Assembly (NCBI GenBank): GCA_027025615.1
Contig: JALVQM010000321.1
Coordinates: forward strand, 7,831 to 33,563
Direction of reading: 5' to 3'
DNA: 25,733 bases
From: Desulfobacteraceae bacterium
Lineage (GTDB): Bacteria; Desulfobacterota; Desulfobacteria; Desulfobacterales; Desulfosarcinaceae
Shown piece by piece: positions 8,301 through 14,390 of the stretch. Both the position numbers and the translations under genes were made by a program. Every line of letters starts with the position of its first letter. Positions within the stretch are counted from its first letter, which is position 1. The notes beneath the pieces were generated by a model that was not told the DNA's origin, ran no database searches, and saw only the letters and a list, made by a program, of their open reading frames with translations.

Positions 8301-9330
8301 GAAGAAAAACTTTTTTCTGGTCATCGGGAGCAAGGCGCGCAAACAGGGGCAGGATAGTAGTTCCCTTCCACTTGCGTCCGGACAGCAGGGTGCATGTGTC
8401 GCGGATGTCCTGTTCGGTAGGCATGAATATCAATACATCGCCCCAGGGAGTTTTGCGCTGTAACTCTTCCATTGCTTCCACTGCCATTTCTACATGGGTT
8501 ATTTCTCCATTGGCATTGAAAGTCTCTGCTGGGCGGTAAACGGTTTTGACAGGGAAAAGACGGCCCGGAATCTGGATAACAGGGGCCTTGTCAAAGGCCT
8601 GGGAGAACTTTTCAGTGTCGATGGTAGCCGAGGTGATGATAAGTTTTAAATCTTTTCGCCGGGTCAGCAGCCTGCGCAGGATTCCAAGGACAAAGTCTAT
8701 GTTGAGGCTGCGCTCATGGGCTTCGTCCACAATCAGGGTATCGTACTGGTTCAGCCAACGATCCTGCTGGAGCTCGGCCAGCAGGGTCCCGTCGGTCATT
8801 ATCTTGATATAGGTGTTTTCTCCCATGCACTGGGAAAAGCGGATTTTGTAACCTACTGCTTGCCCGCATGTTTGGCCGATTTCCTGGGATATGCGCTGGG
8901 CAACTGTAATTGCGGCTATCCGACGGGGCTGGGTACAGCCGATCATACCTTTGGTGCCAAGGCCGGCTGCCAGGCAGTATTGAGGGATCTGGGTGGTTTT
9001 ACCAGATCCTGTCTGGCCCTCGACTATGACCACCTGTCTGCTGGCTATGGTCTCGATGATTTTGCCCCGTACAGCTGCTATGGGAAGCTCGCCGGTAGAT
9101 GATATTGCCGGACGGGCGGCGATACGTGCCTGGCAATGCTGGACCGACGAACTGATGGTGGCATGGAGGGCCTGCAATCGCTTTGCAAATCGCCCCTGGG
9201 GCAGAGTGCCTTTTTTCGATTGTTTTTCAAGGCGTGCAAGGGTCTGTTTAACCCTCTGACGATCAGCTATCATGGCGGAGGGTAACATGGCCCGTATGGC
9301 CTTGATAATTTTGGCTGTAGACGAATTCAT
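5377..9330 (-). CDS. hrpA: ATP-dependent RNA helicase HrpA, DEAH/RHA family
   Basis: About 1317 residues, close to the 1300 of E. coli HrpA. Numbered from a TTG at 9339, the core motifs are GQTGSGKT (108-115, Walker A), DEAH (205-208, Walker B), SAT (237-239) and QRQGRCGR (404-411, motif VI). The helicase-associated and OB-like regions follow, and then the long C-terminal DUF3418-type extension that marks HrpA. HrpA unwinds RNA and is linked in E. coli to mRNA processing and rescue of stalled ribosomes. Start choice: ATG 9330 is preferred to TTG 9339; no clear ribosome site precedes either. The frame is intact across nearly 4 kb. It stands alone, convergent with the glycosyltransferase, with no nearby cotranscribed gene. 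Confidence 0.96.
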   Translation of the reverse strand: MNSSTAKIIKAIRAMLPSAMIADRQRVKQTLARLEKQSKKGTLPQGRFAKRLQALHATISSSVQHCQARIAARPAISSTGELPIAAVRGKIIETIASRQVVIVEGQTGSGKTTQIPQYCLAAGLGTKGMIGCTQPRRIAAITVAQRISQEIGQTCGQAVGYKIRFSQCMGENTYIKIMTDGTLLAELQQDRWLNQYDTLIVDEAHERSLNIDFVLGILRRLLTRRKDLKLIITSATIDTEKFSQAFDKAPVIQIPGRLFPVKTVYRPAETFNANGEITHVEMAVEAMEELQRKTPWGDVLIFMPTEQDIRDTCTLLSGRKWKGTTILPLFARLAPDDQKKVFLPAAGRKIIVATNVAETSITIPGIKYVIDTGLARFSQYSPRTRTATLPVQPVSRSSADQRQGRCGRTAEGVCIRLYSEHDYQQRPRFTKPEILRTNLAEVILRMLSLGLGRIDRFPFIDQPNPSSIQDGFRLLEELEAIESSPATATGFRLTGRGLLMAKLPLDPRLSRILLEADQRGCLHEIKIIAAALSIQDPRMRPAGKQAAADRAHAAFADHDSDFVTLLNIWETYQQVVANRTSWRQVKLFCRDNFLSFRRMREWRDIHNQISSILKEHGLKGSRPLAEKGTPRFDARYIAIHKSILAGFLSNIATRTEKHFYQAGGGRQAMIFPGSGVFSSAGQWIVSAEMVATTRLFARQVANIDPAWIEPLARNLCHYTYLDPHWQRNNACVMATEQVSLFGLIIDRRKVKFGPHDPTTANRIFIRSCLLEGDLRTPLPFMLHNRNLIRQVQQVEDKLRRRDILVDDTWLEEFYHRKLPHVCDLQTLKALIREKGGDDFLRLEADQLWQYRPQERILKRFPDAIDTEAGRLQCSYCFDPGSDKDGVTVHIPASRANAVSTHRLQWLVPGMLRDKIVALLKSLPKAYRRQLVPLSETAAIITDQLQAKDQPLATALSRFIADRFGVKIPATAFDSSNLDKHLKMRIAILDDKGNVVQASRDPAILRRREAVQKGRAEAFEQACRRFTHGPYRDWDFGDLPRQIELQGPANRRWKAFVALRQSPRGVFVTAFDEINKARAAHLLGIKALLSHRLAPDLKQLRKNIYFGAEVAAASAWMGGIKSLEKQVYNRMTDDNLMIDLRTRDEFENHIGKLKDPPLPARVFDKLKLVTGVVEKYHHCRLQAASIPARGLLQSLQAEVLAHLEQLVPSNFIMLYDDKRLARLPAYLEAIAIRVQRAMVNPEKDSAKKKQLEQFQDHFRRLTRSLTPESSLEKRQHLEKLFWLLEEFRISVFAQEIRTTVPVSAKRLQGMIEELDQMV

Positions 9331-9675
9331 AAGCGCCAATATATGCCGGTTCGGCCCAAAATATCAACCAGACAAAAGTTTGCCGTCCGGCTGGAGCCAA
9401 ACCCCGGGCATCCTGGAGCAAGGATGCTTTAATAAAAAGTTGTCGCTGTGCATTATGTGCAGCAGGTATGGTCATTTTCCAATAACCGCAATAAAGATAT
9501 ACTTGACTCCCCAGCCGCTGTTTAAGATATTAAAAACATACGTGCCCTTCCTGGAATGAATATCTGCTCTTATGATAATTATGGCGGACTTGCATGTAGT
9601 CTGCACAATTTTTATATTCGGCGAAAAAGCAGAATCTGCTCAAACCGGACGGCGTTAGAGCATGGGAGATAAAAT
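9331..9675. other. Intergenic region between divergent hrpA and hypothetical gene
   Basis: About 345 bases with no convincing gene. It should hold the hrpA promoter on the minus strand and the promoter of the gene at 9676 on the plus strand, for which a candidate is listed separately. The short frames here are antisense to the hrpA start or lack a ribosome site. Confidence 0.6.
9503..9531 (+). promoter_or_regulatory. Candidate sigma-70 promoter for the hypothetical gene at 9676
   Basis: TTGACT (9503-9508) and GATATT (9526-9531) are separated by 17 bases. Transcription would start near 9538 and leave a leader of about 140 bases. Confidence 0.4.
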
Positions 9676-10200
9676 ATGAGGATATTCAGGAAGAATAATC
9701 CCGGTTCGCCAGAGACGAAGACCCCCCATCATTACGTATTGGCACATGTTGCATTAAAGCAGATTTGCTTTCAAAATCCCTTGGGATTTTTCGGCCTCAT
9801 GGGTTCGCCGGACAGAGAAGAATTCCTCAATGATCTATGGGCACAAGTATGTAAGAACTGTGACAAAGAAGGTCAATCCAGTTTCTCCATAGATGATGTA
9901 ATGATTGATACAATCAGAATAGGTGATTATCCAGCTGTTCTTGTCACGATGCCAAAGCCTCACCATGTTACCGAAGCACACATGGTATGTATTGTATTGA
10001 TGGTGCCTCTTGCAGATATGAAACAGAACGGGAAAGTTATGAAAATTCATTATTTCACTCTTGAAAAAGGTGCCACTGAGGAAGGACAGGAGCGTACTGT
10101 CCTCTGTGAATGGGATGAGGATACGCATTATAATTATGGCGATGGTCCTGACCCAACACCGGAAGCATTCATTGAAACTATTATACAGCGCTTGCACTAA
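9676..10200 (+). CDS. Hypothetical protein, family not recognised
   Basis: 174 residues behind a good ribosome site (GGGAG, about 9663-9667, eight to nine bases before ATG). I do not recognise the family. No signal peptide or membrane segment is visible. The N-terminal part has a His-rich TPHHYVLAHVALKQ stretch and a GFFGLMGSPDREEFLNDLW helix-like region. The middle has alternating hydrophobic stretches (YPAVLVTMPKP, MVCIVLMVPL), and the end is acidic (LCEWDEDTHYNYGDGPDPTPE). The pattern suggests a small soluble alpha/beta protein, possibly an immunity or cargo-type accessory protein, but that is a guess. Codon use looks more AT-rich than in hrpA, which fits the accessory block that begins here. 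It converges with the lipoprotein gene, 33 bases away. Confidence 0.7.
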   Translation: MRIFRKNNPGSPETKTPHHYVLAHVALKQICFQNPLGFFGLMGSPDREEFLNDLWAQVCKNCDKEGQSSFSIDDVMIDTIRIGDYPAVLVTMPKPHHVTEAHMVCIVLMVPLADMKQNGKVMKIHYFTLEKGATEEGQERTVLCEWDEDTHYNYGDGPDPTPEAFIETIIQRLH

Positions 10201-10233
10201 AAAACGGGTTGCCCCTTGGCTCATTTTTCCAGA

Positions 10234-11892
10234 TTATGGGGATTTTCCCAGAATCACATCAAAACTGACGGTCATAGTTCCTGTAATTTTCTCCAGGTTA
10301 TAATCGCTGCATAAAGCATCTGCACAGATTGTTTTCATACCTATGATATTTGCTTTCATAGTACCTTTGATCCTGTCTCCAATAGAAGCCCCGAAATAAG
10401 CGAGTTCAATGGTGCCACTTTCTGCTTTAAATTCGACTGGACCGTAATCATCACTAATTTGAGGCGTGATGAACATCAGGTCCGCGTGCCCTGCAGCATT
10501 TTGAGGCGGCAACGGTGCTTCCAATAAATTGTCAATAGAACAATGTAGTTCATCCCCATTGCTTGAGGCACCATAAATATACGGCCATGCACCTTCTTCT
10601 GGAATATATGCATTGAGGGTTTCTGCCGTAAAGCTTGATGAATAGTATCCCGGGATACTGATTGAACCAGTCATAAATGACTTGTTGGTTTTCGTCGAAC
10701 ATGGATTTTGAAAACTTTCACTTTTCTCTATGTAAATATTAACCGATTGATACTTTCCTTTTGATATAATAAAATCTTCTTCATTCATTGTATTTGGAAA
10801 GTTTTTCAACACATACTCTTTAAATGCTTCTCCATTTTGTTTTGTTCTAAACTCATTGATCTTGTCCAGTGGATAGGTATAATATAACGAAGATCCCATA
10901 TTTACTGATGTTAGCAAACAGCCAAAGCGTTTGGTAGTTGTCTCGTTTGGTTGGTACTCAACCGTACTACGCATCTGAACAATGCCGTTTTCATCTATTT
11001 CAAGATTGGCTGTATGTGCAAAAGATGGATAAAATTTATTGCCACCTTGGTTTCTATCCGGCCAAATTTCAGATGTATTAAAAGCGATAACCACCTGCCG
11101 CCCCTTTTTTATATACTCTTTTAATTCGGCAATAGTTTTAGAAGTAACCGGCTCATCTGCATCATATGGAGTAAGATTATCAAAAAAGGTATCTAAAAAT
11201 GCTTGAATGTGAGCTACACTCATGTGTTTGGCATCTGTTGGGGTTATTTCTAAACCGAACTTAGACTTGACTATGTCAACTATTTGTTGTTCTGTGCAAC
11301 CACGCTTTAAAAAATTTGCAACAACATTGCGAAATGTTCCAGAATGACAGTTATACGATACAAGTCCCGAACTAAAATGTGACAGCTTAACTTGCGCTAT
11401 ATAGGCGCCCGGTGTTCCAGAAACAATCACATCTTCACCAGTTGGCAAAGCGTCCAGTGGATCGTTTCCTTTTGCGACATACCATTCTAAGGATTCTTCA
11501 TTTGTCCAGCTTGATGGTAAAGGGAAACTCACGACAGCAGGTATATTTAAAATAGTGCCGTCAGGTTCAAATACAGCACCAATGATATGGAGGTCGTCTA
11601 CTCCGCCTTGTACTTGTGCATCGCCATCAAATATTGAGATATCAACAGTGCTCAGGGAAACATCAGTGTCTTCATTCAGTGCATATGGCGGGATATAAAG
11701 AGAAATCCCATTTTCCAATTCCACAGTTCCTCCGCTATCTGCCTTAATTAGTTGAGTGACTGTGTCTTGTGCTCCTGGTATTGAAGTTGAGAGACTATCT
11801 CCATCACCTCCACCTCCACCGCAACCTATAAACGCGAAGAACGCACCAATAAATAGGACAAGAGTTAATAATAATATTTTTCTATATCTCAT
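10234..11892 (-). CDS. Large lipoprotein with ZU5-like domain, function unknown
   Basis: 552 residues with an excellent ribosome site (AAAGGAGG just upstream of ATG 11892). Residues 1-24 form a lipoprotein signal: MRYRK, a hydrophobic stretch, then the lipobox FIGC with lipidated C24. A glycine-rich linker (GGGGGDGD) follows. Residues about 50-150 look like a ZU5-type beta domain: SGGTVELENGISLYIPPYAL, with key residues GGTVEL and IPPYAL, then FEPDGTILNIPAVVSFPLP. The middle (about 185-300) is predicted mixed helix/strand without a known motif: it includes FLKRGCTEQQIVDIVKSKFG and a run YIKKGRQVVIAFNTSEIW. The C-terminal third is beta-rich, ending in a TGTMTVSFDVILGK strand. It is likely anchored in the outer or inner membrane and exposed. 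No partner gene is nearby; the IS630 element lies just upstream. Confidence 0.8.
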   Translation of the reverse strand: MRYRKILLLTLVLFIGAFFAFIGCGGGGGDGDSLSTSIPGAQDTVTQLIKADSGGTVELENGISLYIPPYALNEDTDVSLSTVDISIFDGDAQVQGGVDDLHIIGAVFEPDGTILNIPAVVSFPLPSSWTNEESLEWYVAKGNDPLDALPTGEDVIVSGTPGAYIAQVKLSHFSSGLVSYNCHSGTFRNVVANFLKRGCTEQQIVDIVKSKFGLEITPTDAKHMSVAHIQAFLDTFFDNLTPYDADEPVTSKTIAELKEYIKKGRQVVIAFNTSEIWPDRNQGGNKFYPSFAHTANLEIDENGIVQMRSTVEYQPNETTTKRFGCLLTSVNMGSSLYYTYPLDKINEFRTKQNGEAFKEYVLKNFPNTMNEEDFIISKGKYQSVNIYIEKSESFQNPCSTKTNKSFMTGSISIPGYYSSSFTAETLNAYIPEEGAWPYIYGASSNGDELHCSIDNLLEAPLPPQNAAGHADLMFITPQISDDYGPVEFKAESGTIELAYFGASIGDRIKGTMKANIIGMKTICADALCSDYNLEKITGTMTVSFDVILGKSP

Positions 11893-12030
11893 GGTTATCC
11901 TCCTTTCCTATATGGAAAATATAACTGCGGCAAAACATTCCGAAAAGAGCACAAAGTAACCGTATTTTAGTTGTGTTTTAAATCTTACATTAAGGGGCAC
12001 AGTTCGGTTGAGGCGGCTCACCTGCTTTTA

Positions 12031-12053
12031 TTAACCCGGCAATGAAATAGAGC
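12031..12053 (+). repeat. Left terminal inverted repeat of the IS630-type element
   Basis: Begins TTAACCCGGCAATGAAAT; it matches the right end at 20 of 23 positions when that end is reversed. Confidence 0.9.
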
Positions 12054-12054
12054 T

Positions 12055-13076
12055 TCATGCTGCATACGCAATTTTAGAATGTTGAAAGTACTTTTTTGAC
12101 TCGATTGGGCCTCTTTTGAAGCATGCGCAGGTGCGAGATTGTTTTTTTGCTGCGTGTCGGAACGCCCCGAGTGATTCCCGGCTTTCAGATCACAGTTTTA
12201 ATAACCATCAAGATTTAACTCCGGTGAGTAGGAAGGCAAAAAAAATAATTCGATCTGATCCTCATGGGCCTTGAGCCATTCTTTTACAAGCTTGCTGTTA
12301 TGGACGCGAAGATTATCCAATATCAGAAAAATTTTCTGTCCCACATCTTTGATCAGACGCTTCAATAACTTGATCAGCGTCTGGGAGTTCATCGTGTTGC
12401 GATACAGCATAAAGCGCACCTTGCCCTGGTTGGTGATCGAAGAGATTAGGTTGATACGCCCGCGTTTAGCCGGCAGCCGAATCGCAGGCGTCTGCCCCCG
12501 CGAAGCGTAACTGCGCCCATGCTGGCTGTCGTTGCAAAGCCGGGTCTCATCACCCCAGTGGATTTCGGCCCTTTCGGCCTTAGCTCTTTTGGCAATGGCA
12601 GGGTATTGTTCATCCATCCACTTTTTGACCGCCTTGGGATTTTGCTCATAGGCTCGGCGCAAGGGCTTTTGTGGTATATAGCCCCAGCGTTTGAGATACT
12701 CGCCTACGGTGCGAATCGGCATATTGATGCCAAACATATATCTGATCACCTGCTGCACGGCAATGCGCGTCCACAGTGCAAAGGGCAGCTTGAGCTGATC
12801 GGGATTTTTGTCCACTATGGCTTTTTGAATCTTTTTTTCCTGCTCTGGGCTCAGGGTGCGGCAAGAACCCACAGGACGCCCCCTTTTTTTTGCCCGAATG
12901 GCTTTTATGCCGTCTTTCTTGTATGCGCGCCACCATTTGCTGACTGTACTGGGGTAGACACCGACAATTTCAGCAATCTGTGCTTGCTTCATGCCCTTTT
13001 TGCAAAACCGGATGGCCTGCTTTCTCAACTCTTGTTGTACTTCCGGTTTCAGTTTGCGTGCATCTGTAGTTTGCAT
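12055..13076 (-). pseudogene. IS630-family transposase, inactivated by stop and frameshifts
   Basis: The first 292 codons (13076-12198) encode a helix-turn-helix (AQIAEIVGVYPSTVSKWWR, 32-50) and the DDE core: D176 in HWGDETR and D254 in LILDNLRVHN. The third acidic residue normally sits in LNPDEY; here the text reads LNLDGY, so the catalytic glutamate is glycine (291). A TAA stop (12198-12200) follows at once. Downstream the remaining coding sense continues in shifting frames: NCDLKAG, then TISHLRMLQKRPNRVKK, then YFQHSKIAYAA and TGA at 12055-12057. The shifts fall at A runs (T runs on the plus strand at 12142-12148 and 12092-12097). At least one nonsense change, two frameshifts and a lost catalytic residue make it non-functional. 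Confidence 0.9.
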
Positions 13077-13108
13077 ACACTGGGATATAGCATACAGAAA
13101 TACTTTTG

Positions 13109-13131
13109 GCTATATTTATTTGCCGGGTTAA
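13109..13131 (-). repeat. Right terminal inverted repeat of the IS630-type element
   Basis: Read on the minus strand it begins TTAACCCGGCAAATAAAT. It pairs with the left end at 12031-12053 and is followed by TA at 13132-13133. Confidence 0.9.
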
Positions 13132-13279
13132 TAATTAAGCCGACGCAAAAAGCCGTCTTGCGCCAACAACCTGTCAGGGCAGAATATTGTCTTGAAAGGC
13201 ATTGGAAAAACCGCCTTTTGGGGACTGCGTTGGCCGATCAGCTCGGGCGACGATTAGCATTGCCGGTAAAGAGGCAAAA

Positions 13280-13710
13280 ATGATGGCTGAGGAGATCATA
13301 AAAAAATTATCTGAAACAGTGGGGTACAAGGAATCAGAGGTTGAAATGTTTCATGCCGGGGGCCATCGAATCCGGCAAGTGAAACGTCTGTCCCGGGCAG
13401 CTTCAAAGTGTTCCATTCAGGCTGAGGCGGTCAGCTCCAGGCACTGCAACTCAGGACATGTTGTCGGGCAAACGTTTAATCTAGATGTAGACGGAAATTT
13501 ATAACAAAACTCTGTCCAAAAAAGATCTGCGTTTACTTGATATCGCAACTTGCAATTCCAGTGGCACTAATCAACGAAAGGCTCAGCTAGGGCCTTGAGC
13601 CAAATGACTTTCATCTCATGCGGTACGTCCGATGCCCGGATGCCGGTGTTGAATGTTATGGATACGGCCAGGTTATGCTCAGGGTTATTGTTGTCCCACG
13701 GGTAAAATGA
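13280..13710 (+). pseudogene. Broken gene of a TIGR04076-like small protein
   Basis: The gene opens with ATGATG at 13280 behind AAAGAGG. It reads MAEEIIKKLSETVGYKESEVEMF and so on, with the family-like core SSRHCNSGHVVGQTFNLDVDGNL, key residues HCNSGHVVG and DGNL. A stop at 13502-13504 interrupts this frame. One base later in phase the sense continues: ITKLCPKKICVYLISQL, then NERLS, a TAG at 13588-13590, then GLEPNDFHLMRYVRCPD and GYGQVMLRVIVVPRVK to TGA at 13708-13710. One missing A near 13499-13502 and one GAG-to-TAG type change would restore a protein of about 143 residues. From memory, the CNxGHxVG and LCPKKxC motifs fit the TIGR04076 family of uncharacterised small cysteine-bearing proteins. 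The function is unknown, and this copy is dead unless the changes are sequencing errors. Confidence 0.75.
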
Positions 13711-13846
13711 AATCTGCAATCAGGGTAACAATGGCCGGCGATTTCTGATCTTGCAAATGATTAGAATACTGAGCAATGTGCTGGCAGTGGGATTGCAGAA
13801 AGAATACAAGACTAAAAATATAATTTAATAATAACAGGTATATCTT

Positions 13847-13865
13847 CCAGATTGATCCAATCTGG
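13847..13865. repeat. Small perfect hairpin CCAGATT/AATCTGG
   Basis: Seven-base arms with a five-base loop (GATCC) lie in the otherwise empty stretch between the broken TIGR04076-like gene and the IS110 remnant. No T run follows on either strand, so it does not look like a standard terminator. It may be an IS110 element border or chance. Confidence 0.4.
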
Positions 13866-13938
13866 ATAGAGGAGGGGGAAAGTAAAATTACTCCTTACGA
13901 CTTGACAGTTGACCTGCAGAAGTTACTTTGTGCCTGGC

Positions 13939-14216
13939 ACCGGCAGCTGAATGCAATCTTGTTGTTTTTGTCTTGCCACTGTGGATGGCTTTCCTGTAAA
14001 ATACGTGGCTAAGGACAAAGTGATTATGGTGCCCCGGTACACAGGTATTCCAGCTAGTACCCGATAGATACATCGTAGATCAAGGCAGATATCAGCCCGA
14101 AGAAAAATTCTGCCTCGGTTTTGAAGCTCTGGTGCACACTTGACCTCACCTTTTGAATCCGTGGTGCTCAGATACCTTCCGCATTTGTACTTGTGTTGCT
14201 GATTATAGAATCTCAT
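13939..14216 (-). pseudogene. IS110-family transposase remnant (N-terminal part, frameshifted)
   Basis: The start is intact: GGAGG, then ATG 14216 and MRFYNQQHKYKCG, the usual opening of one IS110 subgroup (compare the remembered pattern MRFYxQQHKYxCGIDLH). After that the frame drifts: a second frame gives FKTEAEFFFGLIS, matching the family's KTDPEAFLxAI region. A third (about 14025-13939) gives HFVLSHVFYRKAIHSGKTKT, matching FVLGHALYMKAIHGGKAKND. The rest of the transposase (catalytic DEDD middle and C-terminus) is missing. It is therefore a truncated, multiply frameshifted relic. IS110 elements have no classical terminal repeats, so its borders cannot be set. Confidence 0.8.
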
Positions 14217-14390
14217 CCCGGCCTCCTCTGGGTGGAATGGTTTTGGGCTAGGGAGTATCTTTTACCACCTTAATCCCAAAGCCATAGATGTTATCAAATT
14301 GCCGCCCTGGGATTTTTAACCGCTGCGTTTTGTAAAAACCGGTGAGTTTGTTGTTGGTTTGACAAAGCATAGCAAAAAAGGAGAGTGGAA

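Larger units (their letters stand above)
12031..13131 (-). mobile_element. IS630-family insertion sequence, complete ends but dead transposase
   Basis: The element is 1101 bases long, bounded by imperfect 23-base terminal inverted repeats that start TTAACCCGGCAA, and flanked by TA on both sides (12029-12030 and 13132-13133). TA duplication is the hallmark of IS630/Tc1-type insertion. It contains one minus-strand transposase that is broken near its end. Sequence between the ends matches the family organisation: one gene filling the element. Confidence 0.9.

Noticed and set aside
13202..13504. 100-codon plus-strand frame starting at TTG 13202
   Set aside because: The first 26 codons lack a ribosome site; the real gene starts at 13280 and is broken, so it is listed as a pseudogene.
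13567..13719. Minus-strand frame that reads like a protein end (SITFNTGIRASDVPHEMK)
   Set aside because: It is antisense to the TIGR04076-like pseudogene, whose plus-strand reading fits a family better.
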